Assembly (NCBI GenBank): GCA_900768005.1
Contig: CAAGBE010000084.1
Location: 1-11,293, forward strand
Direction: 5' to 3'
Source: Clostridia bacterium
GTDB taxonomy: Bacteria > Bacillota > Clostridia > UMGS1883
DNA length: 11,293 bases
In this document: positions 1 to 5,753 of the stretch, one piece after another
Numbering within the stretch: position 1 is the stretch's first letter
Layout of the letters: the number at the start of each line of letters is the position of its first letter
Notes under the pieces: model-generated
What the model saw: only the letters and a program-made list of their open reading frames with translations
Database searches by the model: none
What the model was told of the DNA's origin: nothing
Position numbers and translations under genes: made by a program

Positions 1-28
1 ACACTTTTTGGATAATATTGCAAGAAAA
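1..28 (-). repeat. Left arm of a perfect 28-bp inverted repeat
   Basis: These first 28 bases are the exact reverse complement of 220-247. The match stops at base 29, where the tRNA terminator's A-run begins. This arm starts at the very first base of the window, so the repeat could extend further left. It lies just downstream of the tRNA terminator on the minus strand and carries the -35 element and spacer of the SulP promoter in reverse, without a -10. It may be a fold-back artefact at a contig end or a true dispersed or terminal repeat. Confidence 0.9.
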
Positions 29-62
29 AAACGAAGCACAACTAAATGTACTTCGTTTTTTT
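25..62 (-). terminator. Intrinsic terminator of tRNA-Glu
   Basis: Read on the minus strand, a stem forms between 51-56 and 31-36 (ACGAAG with CTTCGT). It extends inward by three more pairs after one mismatch (38-40 with 47-49), leaving a 6-base loop, and outward through A/T runs at 57-62 and 25-30. On the minus strand it ends in seven Ts (31-25). It begins right at the encoded CCA of the tRNA, as expected for a single-gene tRNA transcript. The A/T symmetry means it could also stop transcription coming from the left. Confidence 0.85.
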
Positions 63-137
63 GGTGACCCCACGGGGAATCGAACCCCGGTCTTCGCCGT
101 GAGAGGGCGACGTCCTAGGCCGCTAGACTATGGGGCC
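62..137 (-). tRNA. tRNA-Glu, anticodon CUC
   Basis: The 76-nt reverse complement folds into a full cloverleaf. The acceptor is GGCCCCA/TGGGGTC, with one G-U pair. The D-stem is GTCT/GGAC, the anticodon stem TCGCC/GGCGA with loop CTCTCAC, and the T-arm is CGGGG-TTCGATT-CCCCG. The discriminator is A and CCA is encoded. U33 precedes anticodon CUC (plus-strand 101-103), which reads the glutamate codon GAG. The acceptor and T-arm follow the Firmicutes tRNA-Glu pattern. Many Firmicutes rely on a UUC tRNA alone, so this is probably the second, GAG-specific isoacceptor. The gene has its own promoter and terminator and lies divergent from the SulP gene. Confidence 0.97.
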
Positions 138-156
138 GTTTTTCAATTACTTGAAC

Positions 157-185
157 ATTATAATATGAAATGCTATTATTGTCAA
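157..185 (-). promoter_or_regulatory. Consensus SigA promoter for tRNA-Glu
   Basis: On the minus strand there is a perfect TTGACA (185-180), a 17-base spacer and a perfect TATAAT (162-157). The expected start is near 150, giving a leader of about 13 nt before the mature tRNA at 137. An A/T-rich tract directly upstream (about 186-205, minus-strand upstream side) resembles an UP element, as is common for strong stable-RNA promoters. The same tract can form an 8-bp A/T hairpin (184-191 with 196-203). Confidence 0.92.
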
Positions 186-219
186 CAATTTTTTTAAATT
201 GTTTGGAAAAACTTTGTTA

Positions 220-247
220 TTTTCTTGCAATATTATCCAAAAAGTGT
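220..247 (+). repeat. Right arm of a perfect 28-bp inverted repeat
   Basis: This is the exact reverse complement of bases 1-28. It overlaps the -35 element and the whole spacer of the SulP promoter and ends at the base before the -10 hexamer. Together with the left arm it brackets a 191-bp interval holding the tRNA gene, its promoter and its terminator. Confidence 0.9.
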
Positions 248-253
248 TAAAAT
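225..253 (+). promoter_or_regulatory. Probable SigA promoter of the SulP gene
   Basis: TTGCAA (225-230) is followed by a 17-base spacer and TAAAAT (248-253). Each hexamer differs from consensus by one or two positions. The start would fall near 260, leaving a short leader with the ribosome binding site at 264-271. It is divergent from the tRNA promoter, with about 40 bp between the two -35 boxes. Confidence 0.65.
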
Positions 254-279
254 AATTGTCGATAAAAGGAGATGTACAT

Positions 280-1914
280 ATGAAAGAACTTAAACCGATG
301 CTTTTTACTTCAATGAAATCGTACAGTAAGGAAAAGCTTGTCAAAGACATTATTGCAGGTATCATTGTTGCAATAATTGCACTTCCTCTGTCAATTGCGC
401 TGGCACTTGCTTCAGGGGTCGGTCCTCAGGAGGGTATATATACTGCAATAGTTGCAGGATTTATTATCTCATTTCTTGGCGGCAGTACCGTACAGATAGC
501 AGGTCCCACAGCTGCATTTGCTACCATAGTAGCAGGGATTGTTGCCAAAAACGGTATGGACGGACTTGTGGTTGCAACTGTACTGGCAGGTATTTTCCTT
601 GTTCTTATGGGTGTTTTCAAATTGGGAAGCCTCATTAAGTATATACCTTACACAATTACTACAGGCTTTACTGCAGGTATTGCTGTGACGATTCTTATAG
701 GACAGCTCAAGGACTTCTTTGGACTTACATATGCAGGCGGTGAAAAGCCTATTGAAGCAATTGAAAAGCTTGAAGTTTTCTTTGAATATATAGGGACAAT
801 TAATATTGAAGCAGTTATTGTCGGTGTTGTCAGCCTTGCAATTCTTATTATATGGCCGTATATCAATAAAAAAATCCCCGGCTCCCTCATAGCCGTTATC
901 GTGGGAAGCCTTCTTGCTCTTAAAATGGATGTTCCTACTATCGGAAGTTCTTTCACATTAACAAGTGCACTTCCGAAGTTCAATCTTCCAGAATTTGATT
1001 TGGCAATTGTGAAAAATGTTCTTCCCGACGCTTTTACAATTGCAATTCTTGCAGCAATTGAGTCGCTTCTATCCTGCGTTGTTGCAGACGGAATGACAAA
1101 CACCAAGCACCGTTCAAATGCGGAGCTTGTGGCTCAGGGTGTGGGTAATATGGGAAGTGCCCTCTTTGGCGGAATTCCTGCTACGGGTGCTATTGCAAGA
1201 ACGGCTGCCAATATCAAAAACGGCGGTTCAACACCCATTTCAGGTATGGTGCACGCCGTAGTGCTTCTTCTTGTGCTTGTGTTCCTGATGCCTTATGCAT
1301 CCTTTATCCCAATGCCTACTATTGCGGCAATCCTCTTTATCGTTGCATATAATATGTGCCAGTGGAGACCGTTTGTGCATCTTTGCAAAACTGCACCCAA
1401 GAGCGATATTGCTGTATTGGTGCTGACATTTGTTCTTACAGTTGTGTTTGACCTTGTAATAGCAATTGAAGTTGGTTTTGTTCTCGCTTGTCTTCTCTTT
1501 ATGAAGCGTATGAGTGACGAAACAGGAGTTGTAGGCTGGAAATATGTAGAGGAGGATACAGACGACAGCGAAAAGCTCCGTGTCCTTCCCAAAGAAATCC
1601 GCGTTTATGAGATTACAGGACCGTTATTCTTTGGTGTTGCAGATGTCCTTGCGAAAATCAGCACAAAAGATTTTACAAAATGTCTTATTATAAGAATGCG
1701 TAGTGTTCCTGCTATTGATGTAACGGCTATGAATGCTATGGAGGAGCTTTATTCCAAGTGTAGTGATAAGGGAATAAAGGTAATATTCTCCCATGTAAAT
1801 GCCCAGCCTATGCGTGTTATGGATAAGGCAGGCTTTATTGAAAAAGTCGGCAGACAGAATTTCTGTGATCATATAGATTCTGCAATTGTACTTGCAACGC
1901 AAAGTCAGGATTGA
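280..1914 (+). CDS. SulP family inorganic anion transporter with STAS domain
   Basis: A 544-residue membrane protein of the SulP/SLC26 family, which moves sulfate, bicarbonate or other small anions across the cytoplasmic membrane by symport or exchange. The hydrophobic core spans residues about 22-410. The conserved AGPTAAF motif sits at 74-80 (TM3 region), and a conserved block around AIESLLSC (259-266) leads to GGIPATGAI (297-305) in the TM10 region. Residues about 438-540 form a cytoplasmic STAS domain. At the site where anti-sigma-antagonist relatives have D-S-S it reads D480-V-T482. ATG 280 is chosen over an in-frame TTG at 256 because AAAAGGAG (264-271) lies 8 bases before it. Length is normal for a bacterial SulP. 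The substrate cannot be told from sequence: sulfate and bicarbonate are the main options, and no sulfate-assimilation genes are nearby. No terminator follows, so transcription may continue into the EamA gene. Confidence 0.93.
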   Translation: MKELKPMLFTSMKSYSKEKLVKDIIAGIIVAIIALPLSIALALASGVGPQEGIYTAIVAGFIISFLGGSTVQIAGPTAAFATIVAGIVAKNGMDGLVVATVLAGIFLVLMGVFKLGSLIKYIPYTITTGFTAGIAVTILIGQLKDFFGLTYAGGEKPIEAIEKLEVFFEYIGTINIEAVIVGVVSLAILIIWPYINKKIPGSLIAVIVGSLLALKMDVPTIGSSFTLTSALPKFNLPEFDLAIVKNVLPDAFTIAILAAIESLLSCVVADGMTNTKHRSNAELVAQGVGNMGSALFGGIPATGAIARTAANIKNGGSTPISGMVHAVVLLLVLVFLMPYASFIPMPTIAAILFIVAYNMCQWRPFVHLCKTAPKSDIAVLVLTFVLTVVFDLVIAIEVGFVLACLLFMKRMSDETGVVGWKYVEEDTDDSEKLRVLPKEIRVYEITGPLFFGVADVLAKISTKDFTKCLIIRMRSVPAIDVTAMNAMEELYSKCSDKGIKVIFSHVNAQPMRVMDKAGFIEKVGRQNFCDHIDSAIVLATQSQD

Positions 1915-1935
1915 TTGACTTTCTCTAATTCATAC

Positions 1936-2049
1936 AAAGGAGGTGGCGAAAATGCCATTAAAAAAATATAAAAGCACAATAATTTTCATGGGAATGACTC
2001 GTACTAAGAAAAGAGCGTACGGTCAGGGGACTACTTCGCCGCCTGTTTC
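1936..2049 (+). ncRNA. Candidate structured leader RNA upstream of the EamA transporter
   Basis: A 10-bp helix pairs AGGTGGCGAA (1941-1950) with TTCGCCGCCT (2035-2044), with one G-U. It can extend by three weaker pairs past a G-G mismatch (1937-1939 with 2046-2048). Inside it, GAC-t-CGTAC (1996-2004) pairs with GTACG-GTC (2017-2024), an 8-bp stem with one bulged T and a purine-rich 12-base loop. A G-run follows at 2026-2029, and a U-rich tract (2046-2060) follows the closing helix. The outer helix buries the 3' half of a strong Shine-Dalgarno sequence. The gene-poor position before a drug/metabolite-type transporter fits a cis-regulatory RNA. A guanidine-type class (mepA/guanidine-IV) came to mind from the context and G-rich segment, but I cannot confirm a match. 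The region may also simply encode the small ORF at 1952. Confidence 0.4.
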
Positions 2050-2062
2050 TTCTTTATTTTAA
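1952..2062 (+). CDS. Small ORF, 36 aa, unknown; possible leader peptide
   Basis: ATG 1952 follows an almost perfect ribosome binding site, AAAGGAGG (1936-1943), at 8-base spacing, as good as any in the window. The product would be 36 residues, starts MPLKKYKST, is basic in its first 22 residues (seven Lys/Arg), and ends in an S/T/P-rich tail. There is no signal peptide, clear membrane segment or recognised domain. The first residues loosely echo the start of ribosomal protein uL2, which I take as chance. The ORF lies almost entirely within the candidate RNA structure, whose outer helix covers its Shine-Dalgarno sequence, so it could be a regulated leader peptide. It could equally be a fortuitous reading of a structured RNA. 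It starts 37 bases after the SulP stop and ends 43 bases before the EamA start. Confidence 0.4.
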   Translation: MPLKKYKSTIIFMGMTRTKKRAYGQGTTSPPVSSLF

Positions 2063-2105
2063 TAGGTAAAATAACAAAATTATAATAAATAAAGGAGAAA
2101 ATTAT

Positions 2106-3023
2106 ATGTGGTTTATATTTGCTTTGTTAACAGCTATTTTATGGGGCGTTGCTGAACTTTTTTATAAGAAAGGTGCCCTTCAGCATGAAAAATATGCTCA
2201 TTTAAAAATTTGTGTAAGCGTGGGCGTTGTAATGGGAATACACGCAATTTTCACATTGCTTACACAGGATATCAATTACAATCCCTATAATCTTATAGTA
2301 TACCTTCCTGTGTCTATGCTGTACATTATATCTATGGCATTTTCCTATTTTGGTATGCGCTTTATTGAAGAATCCATATCAGATCCCATCGAAAATACAT
2401 CAGGAGCAATATGCTCGCTGCTCTGCGTTGTGTTTTTAGGTGATAAGCTTTCAGCACCGGCAGTGATTGCTATAATCTTTATGGTTGTAGGTGTTCTTGG
2501 TGTTGGCTTTTTGGAAAACAGGGGAGATACATTAAGAAAAAGAACATTAGGCAAAAAAATGGCTATTATTGCTTTTTGTATGCCATTTTTATATGCGCTC
2601 CTTGATGCAGTAGGTACTTTCGCAGATGCATTTTATCTTGACGATGTAGCTTCAACACCGCTTGTCGGAGTGACGGAAGAGACATATGAAGCAGTGGCAA
2701 ACACCAGTTATGAGCTTACATTTGCAATAGTTGCACTTGTCTTATTTATCTTTATGAAAATAAAGAAAGTTAAGTTCGGCTCAGTTCTGAAACAAAGAGA
2801 CAAGTTCCTCGCTGCAATATTTGAAACTGCAGGACAGTTTACCTATGTATATGCTTTGAGCGGAAATGGTGCGGTCGCAGCACCGATACTTTCATCGGGA
2901 TGTATTGTAGCATTGCTTCTTTCAAGAATTTTCCTCAAAGAGAAGCTTACACCAATGAAATATATGTTTATCTCTGTTGTAATTCTTGGTGTACTTATGC
3001 TTGCGGTAGTAGAGGGTCCGTAA
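2106..3023 (+). CDS. EamA/DMT superfamily transporter, 10 TM segments
   Basis: A 305-residue inner-membrane protein with two EamA-like halves. The first repeat covers residues about 1-136. A charged linker rich in Arg and Lys (139-151) follows, and then the second repeat (about 152-302). The segment around GAVAAPILSSG (255-265) followed by FLKEKLTP (276-283) is the typical end of the second EamA repeat. Such proteins export or import small metabolites or drugs; the substrate is unknown. A hydrophilic, acidic stretch at about 177-203, between two membrane segments, is longer than the usual tight loop. The start is ATG 2106, with AAAGGAG (2091-2097) 8 bases upstream. The gene follows the candidate leader RNA and may be its target. 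There is no convincing terminator after it: the A/T-only inverted repeat at 3030-3050 is weak. Confidence 0.85.
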   Translation: MWFIFALLTAILWGVAELFYKKGALQHEKYAHLKICVSVGVVMGIHAIFTLLTQDINYNPYNLIVYLPVSMLYIISMAFSYFGMRFIEESISDPIENTSGAICSLLCVVFLGDKLSAPAVIAIIFMVVGVLGVGFLENRGDTLRKRTLGKKMAIIAFCMPFLYALLDAVGTFADAFYLDDVASTPLVGVTEETYEAVANTSYELTFAIVALVLFIFMKIKKVKFGSVLKQRDKFLAAIFETAGQFTYVYALSGNGAVAAPILSSGCIVALLLSRIFLKEKLTPMKYMFISVVILGVLMLAVVEGP

Positions 3024-3050
3024 ACTTCTGAAAAAACTTACAAATTTTTC

Positions 3051-3079
3051 TTGACATAATTATTCCTCTATGCTATACT
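3051..3079 (+). promoter_or_regulatory. Strong SigA promoter for the rplU-prp-rpmA operon
   Basis: TTGACA (3051-3056) is exact, followed by a 17-base spacer and TATACT (3074-3079). A TG dinucleotide at 3071-3072 makes an extended -10. The expected start is near 3085-3087, giving a 5' leader of roughly 75 nt before bL21. This strength fits a ribosomal-protein operon. Confidence 0.92.
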
Positions 3080-3084
3080 GTTAC

Positions 3085-3161
3085 GGTAACCGCGTAGAAA
3101 AGGCTTTAAAAGTGTTTTCGCTGCCTTAATAGCGAGTCTGTATAAACGGGAGGTGCAACAA
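3085..3161 (+). promoter_or_regulatory. Probable L21 autoregulatory leader
   Basis: The roughly 75-nt untranslated leader between the promoter and rplU can fold. AGGC (3101-3104) pairs with GCCT (3123-3126) around an inner AAAA/TTTT stem, and CGCT (3119-3122) can alternatively pair with AGCG (3131-3134). These are mutually exclusive partners, as in an attenuator or feedback switch. Firmicutes rplU genes commonly carry a conserved L21 leader at this position, thought to bind L21 for feedback control. The assignment rests on position and pairing; no covariance model was run. The Shine-Dalgarno GGGAGGTG (3148-3155) ends the leader. Confidence 0.55.
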
Positions 3162-3473
3162 ATGTACGCAGTAATCAAGACTGGTGGCAAGCAGTATCAG
3201 GTTAAAGTTGGTGACGTTGTTTTCGTTGAGAAAATCGACGCAGAAGCAGGCGCAGAAATCAAGTTTAACGATGTTCTTGCAATCGGTGACGACGGTAAGT
3301 TCACAGCAGGTGCTCCTACAGTTGAAGGTGCTTCTGTATCTGCTAAGGTTCTCAGCCAGACAAAGGGCAAGAAGATTATCGTTTTCAAGATGAAGCCTAA
3401 GAAGGGCTACAGAAACAAGAACGGTCATCGTCAGCCTTATACAAAGGTTGAAATCACAGCAATCAATGCGTAA
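3162..3473 (+). CDS. rplU: Ribosomal protein bL21
   Basis: A 103-residue large-subunit protein that binds 23S rRNA, of usual family length. It begins MYAVIKTGGKQYQV, the family's N-terminal signature, and ends with the basic segment KMKPKKGYRNKNGHRQ (about residues 73-88) that contacts rRNA. ATG 3162 is chosen over an in-frame GTG at 3153 because GGGAGGTG (3148-3155) is well placed for the ATG and overlaps the GTG, and because homologues start MYA. It is the first gene of the operon, behind a strong promoter and probable L21 leader, and is followed 2 bases later by the Prp protease. Confidence 0.98.
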   Translation: MYAVIKTGGKQYQVKVGDVVFVEKIDAEAGAEIKFNDVLAIGDDGKFTAGAPTVEGASVSAKVLSQTKGKKIIVFKMKPKKGYRNKNGHRQPYTKVEITAINA

Positions 3474-3475
3474 TT

Positions 3476-3787
3476 ATGATTAAGTTCACTACGGTAACAA
3501 ATACCGATGGAAAGATTACACAGTTTACGGTGGACGGGCACAGCGGTTATGCCGAAAACGGCAGTGACATTGTTTGTGCATCTGTTTCTTCAGCTGTGTG
3601 GCTTACAATCAACGGCATTGAAAAGCAAAACCTTGCAAAGCTTTCTTATGAAGAGCGTGACGGTTTTGTGAAGTGCATTATCTCCGATAAGTCGGAGGGT
3701 GCAGATATACTGCTTGATTCTCTGGTTATGTTTATAACGGAGCTTTCAGGTCAGTATAAAGAATTTTTGAAATTTACACAGAATTAA
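3476..3787 (+). CDS. prp: Ribosomal-processing cysteine protease Prp (YsxB family)
   Basis: A 103-residue cytoplasmic cysteine protease that removes the N-terminal extension of bL27 before or during 50S assembly. The family signature GHSGYAENGSDIVCA spans residues 21-35 and includes the catalytic pair His22 and Cys34. Length is typical. The gene begins 2 bases after the rplU stop and has no good Shine-Dalgarno of its own, which points to translational coupling with rplU. It sits between rplU and rpmA, the standard Firmicutes arrangement, and its substrate is encoded immediately downstream with the expected cleavage sequence. Confidence 0.95.
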   Translation: MIKFTTVTNTDGKITQFTVDGHSGYAENGSDIVCASVSSAVWLTINGIEKQNLAKLSYEERDGFVKCIISDKSEGADILLDSLVMFITELSGQYKEFLKFTQN

Positions 3788-3822
3788 TTCTGTATGCTAT
3801 TTTTGGAAGGAGTGAAATTATA

Positions 3823-4101
3823 ATGTTCGCATTGAATATTCAGTTGTTCGCTCATAAAAAGGGTGTTGGTTCTACAAAGAACGGTCGTGACAGTGAGTCC
3901 AAGCGTCTTGGCGCAAAGCGTGCTGACGGTCAGGCTGTACTTGCCGGTAACATCCTCGTTCGTCAGAGAGGAACTAAAATTCATCCCGGTATCAATGTAG
4001 GTATTGGTAGCGATGATACCTTGTATGCTCTTGTTGACGGAAAAGTTAAGTTCGAGCGTAAGGGCAAGGATAAGAAGCAGGTAAGCGTATATCCTGCGTA
4101 A
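3823..4101 (+). CDS. rpmA: Ribosomal protein bL27, with Prp-cleavable N-terminal extension
   Basis: A 92-residue large-subunit protein near the peptidyl-transferase centre. Residues 1-9 (MFALNIQLF) precede A10-H-K-K-G-V-G-S, so the start matches the Prp recognition pattern (LNxQ-[FL]-F then A) known from Staphylococcus aureus L27. Cleavage would fall between Phe9 and Ala10 and expose the functional N-terminus that reaches toward tRNA. The rest (STKNGRDSESKRLG and RQRGTKIHPG) is characteristic of L27. The ribosome binding site GGAAGGAG lies just before ATG 3823. It is the last gene before an intrinsic terminator. Confidence 0.98.
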   Translation: MFALNIQLFAHKKGVGSTKNGRDSESKRLGAKRADGQAVLAGNILVRQRGTKIHPGINVGIGSDDTLYALVDGKVKFERKGKDKKQVSVYPA

Positions 4102-4111
4102 TTCAAAAGAT

Positions 4112-4142
4112 AAAAGCTCGGATATTTATCCGAGCTTTTTTA
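4112..4142 (+). terminator. Intrinsic terminator after rpmA
   Basis: A 12-bp perfect stem, AAAAGCTCGGAT (4112-4123) with its complement at 4128-4139, has a 4-base loop and a run of Ts (4136-4141). It begins 11 bases after the rpmA stop and ends only about 25 bases before the obg start. With no visible promoter in that gap, it may act as a partial terminator that lowers expression of obg and later genes relative to the ribosomal proteins. Confidence 0.93.
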
Positions 4143-4167
4143 TTTGTTATTAAAGGAGGAGCCGAGT

Positions 4168-5433
4168 ATGTTCGTAGATAAGGCGATTATAACTGTAAAA
4201 GCCGGTAACGGTGGTAACGGACTTGTATCTTTTCATAGAGAAAAATATGTTCCCGATGGCGGTCCTGACGGCGGTGACGGCGGAAAAGGCGGTAACATCA
4301 TATTCAAAGCGGACAAGACTCTGACTACTCTTGTTGACTTTGCACACAAGAAAAATTTTGTTGCAAAAAATGGTGAAGACGGCAAAGCACGTCGCAGTTC
4401 AGGCAGAAAAGCGGAAGACCTTTACATCCTTGTTCCTGTGGGAACAGTTATAAAGGATGCAAAAAGCGGCAGAGTAATGAAAGATATGTCCCAAAATGAA
4501 GAAGAATTCATTGCGGCATACGGCGGAAACGGTGGATGGGGCAATGTTCATTTTGCTTCTGCTACAAGACAAACTCCCAAATTTGCAAAAGACGGACTTA
4601 AAGGTCAGGAGAGAGAACTCCTCCTTGAACTGAAGCTTATTGCAGATGTAGGTTTGGCAGGATTTCCAAATGTGGGTAAATCAACACTTCTTTCAGCAGT
4701 AAGTGCCGCACGTCCCAAAATTGCAAACTATCATTTCACAACATTAGAGCCTAACTTAGGCGTTATAAAAATGGGTGAGGGGAAAAGCTTTGTAATGGCA
4801 GACATTCCCGGACTTATTGAAGGTGCACACGAGGGAATCGGCCTCGGTCACGAATTTTTAAGACATATTGAGAGAACACGGCTTATAGTTCATATTGTGG
4901 ATGTTTCAGGTATTGAGGGAAGAAATCCTATTGAAGATTTTGAAAAAATAAACAATGAGCTTTCTCTTTACAGTAAATCACTTGCAGAGCGTCCGCAGAT
5001 TGTTGCGGCAAACAAGACAGATGTTATTACGGACCCCGTTCTTCTTGAAGATTTCAGAAAATATATAGAAGAAAAGGGACTTAAGCTTTTTGAAATAAGT
5101 GCAGCAGCACACAAGGGAACAAGGGAACTTATAAACTATGTTTCAGACATTCTTGACACCCTTGAACCCGTGGAAATTTACGAAGCAGACTTTGTTGAAG
5201 AGGACTTTTCCGAAGAGCCTTTTGAAGTTCGTAAAGAGGGTGAAACCTACGTTGTTGAGGGACCCTACATTGAAAAGCTTCTCCGTCACTCAAACTTTGA
5301 AGATGCTGAAAGTATGCAGTATTTCCAGATTGCCCTCAGACGAAAAGGCATTATAGAAGCACTGGAAAATGCCGGCTGCGGCGAGGGTGACCCCGTAAGA
5401 ATGTATGAACTTGAGTTTGACTATACAGAATAA
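4168..5433 (+). CDS. obg: GTPase Obg (CgtA), ribosome assembly
   Basis: A 421-residue P-loop GTPase involved in late 50S assembly and growth/stringent control. Residues 1-158 form the glycine-rich Obg fold (GGPDGGDGGKGGN at 31-43). The G domain has G1 GFPNVGKS (165-172), switch I T191-T192, G3 DIPG (212-215), G4 NKTD (282-285) and G5 SAA (311-313). Residues about 345-421 form the C-terminal OCT domain, preceded by an acidic linker (335-350). ATG 4168 has AAAGGAGGA (4152-4160) 7 bases upstream; an in-frame TTG at 4144 has no such site. The gene follows the rpmA terminator and is closely followed by yhbY. Confidence 0.97.
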   Translation: MFVDKAIITVKAGNGGNGLVSFHREKYVPDGGPDGGDGGKGGNIIFKADKTLTTLVDFAHKKNFVAKNGEDGKARRSSGRKAEDLYILVPVGTVIKDAKSGRVMKDMSQNEEEFIAAYGGNGGWGNVHFASATRQTPKFAKDGLKGQERELLLELKLIADVGLAGFPNVGKSTLLSAVSAARPKIANYHFTTLEPNLGVIKMGEGKSFVMADIPGLIEGAHEGIGLGHEFLRHIERTRLIVHIVDVSGIEGRNPIEDFEKINNELSLYSKSLAERPQIVAANKTDVITDPVLLEDFRKYIEEKGLKLFEISAAAHKGTRELINYVSDILDTLEPVEIYEADFVEEDFSEEPFEVRKEGETYVVEGPYIEKLLRHSNFEDAESMQYFQIALRRKGIIEALENAGCGEGDPVRMYELEFDYTE

Positions 5434-5443
5434 GGTGAAATAT

Positions 5444-5743
5444 ATGATAACAACAAAACAGCGAGCATACCTTCGTGGGCTTGCAAATAAAGAAAACGCC
5501 ATTTTCCAGATTGGAAAGGGCGGTATAACAGACGAAATCATAAAGGAAATTGACATTGTCCTTGAAAAGCGTGAGCTTATCAAGGTAACTGTTCTTGAAA
5601 CTTCTTTTCTGACTGCCAGAGGTGCCTGTGAGGCCGTTTGCGAGGCAGTAGGGGCAGAACCCGTACAGTGTATTGGTAGCAAGTTTGTAGTATACCGTAT
5701 GGCAAAAGCAAAGGATAACCGCAAAATAGAACTTCCCAAGTGA
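5444..5743 (+). CDS. yhbY: YhbY family CRM-domain RNA-binding protein
   Basis: A 99-residue single CRM domain, the usual length for this family, which associates with pre-50S ribosomal particles. The start MITTKQRAYLRGLAN, the loop QIGKGGIT (about residues 24-31, the GxxG motif of the CRM fold) and the C-terminal VQCIGSKFVVYR are characteristic. ATG 5444 is preferred to an in-frame ATG at 5405 inside obg because AAGGTG (5432-5437) directly precedes it and family members start with this sequence. It lies 10 bases after obg and 10 bases before nadD. Confidence 0.93.
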   Translation: MITTKQRAYLRGLANKENAIFQIGKGGITDEIIKEIDIVLEKRELIKVTVLETSFLTARGACEAVCEAVGAEPVQCIGSKFVVYRMAKAKDNRKIELPK

Positions 5744-5753
5744 GGAATCATTT

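Noticed and set aside
648..1106. Minus-strand open frame opposite the SulP gene
   Set aside because: It is antisense to a conserved membrane protein. Its composition reflects the reverse of hydrophobic codons, with no ribosome binding site or family resemblance.
1915..1943. TTGACT after the SulP stop as the -35 of a promoter for the leader RNA
   Set aside because: At 17-base spacing the -10 position falls in the AGGAGG of the ribosome binding site. No -10-like hexamer is present.
2058..2086. Possible promoter for the EamA gene (TATAAT at 2081-2086)
   Set aside because: The -10 is perfect, but the region is A/T-rich and no credible -35 lies at the right spacing (TTTAAT at best).
3030..3050. 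Possible terminator after the EamA gene
   Set aside because: The stem is six pairs, nearly all A-T, and the T-run is part of the stem itself. It is too weak to call.
5290..5751. Minus-strand open frame across obg and yhbY
   Set aside because: It overlaps two conserved genes on the other strand and has no signature of its own.
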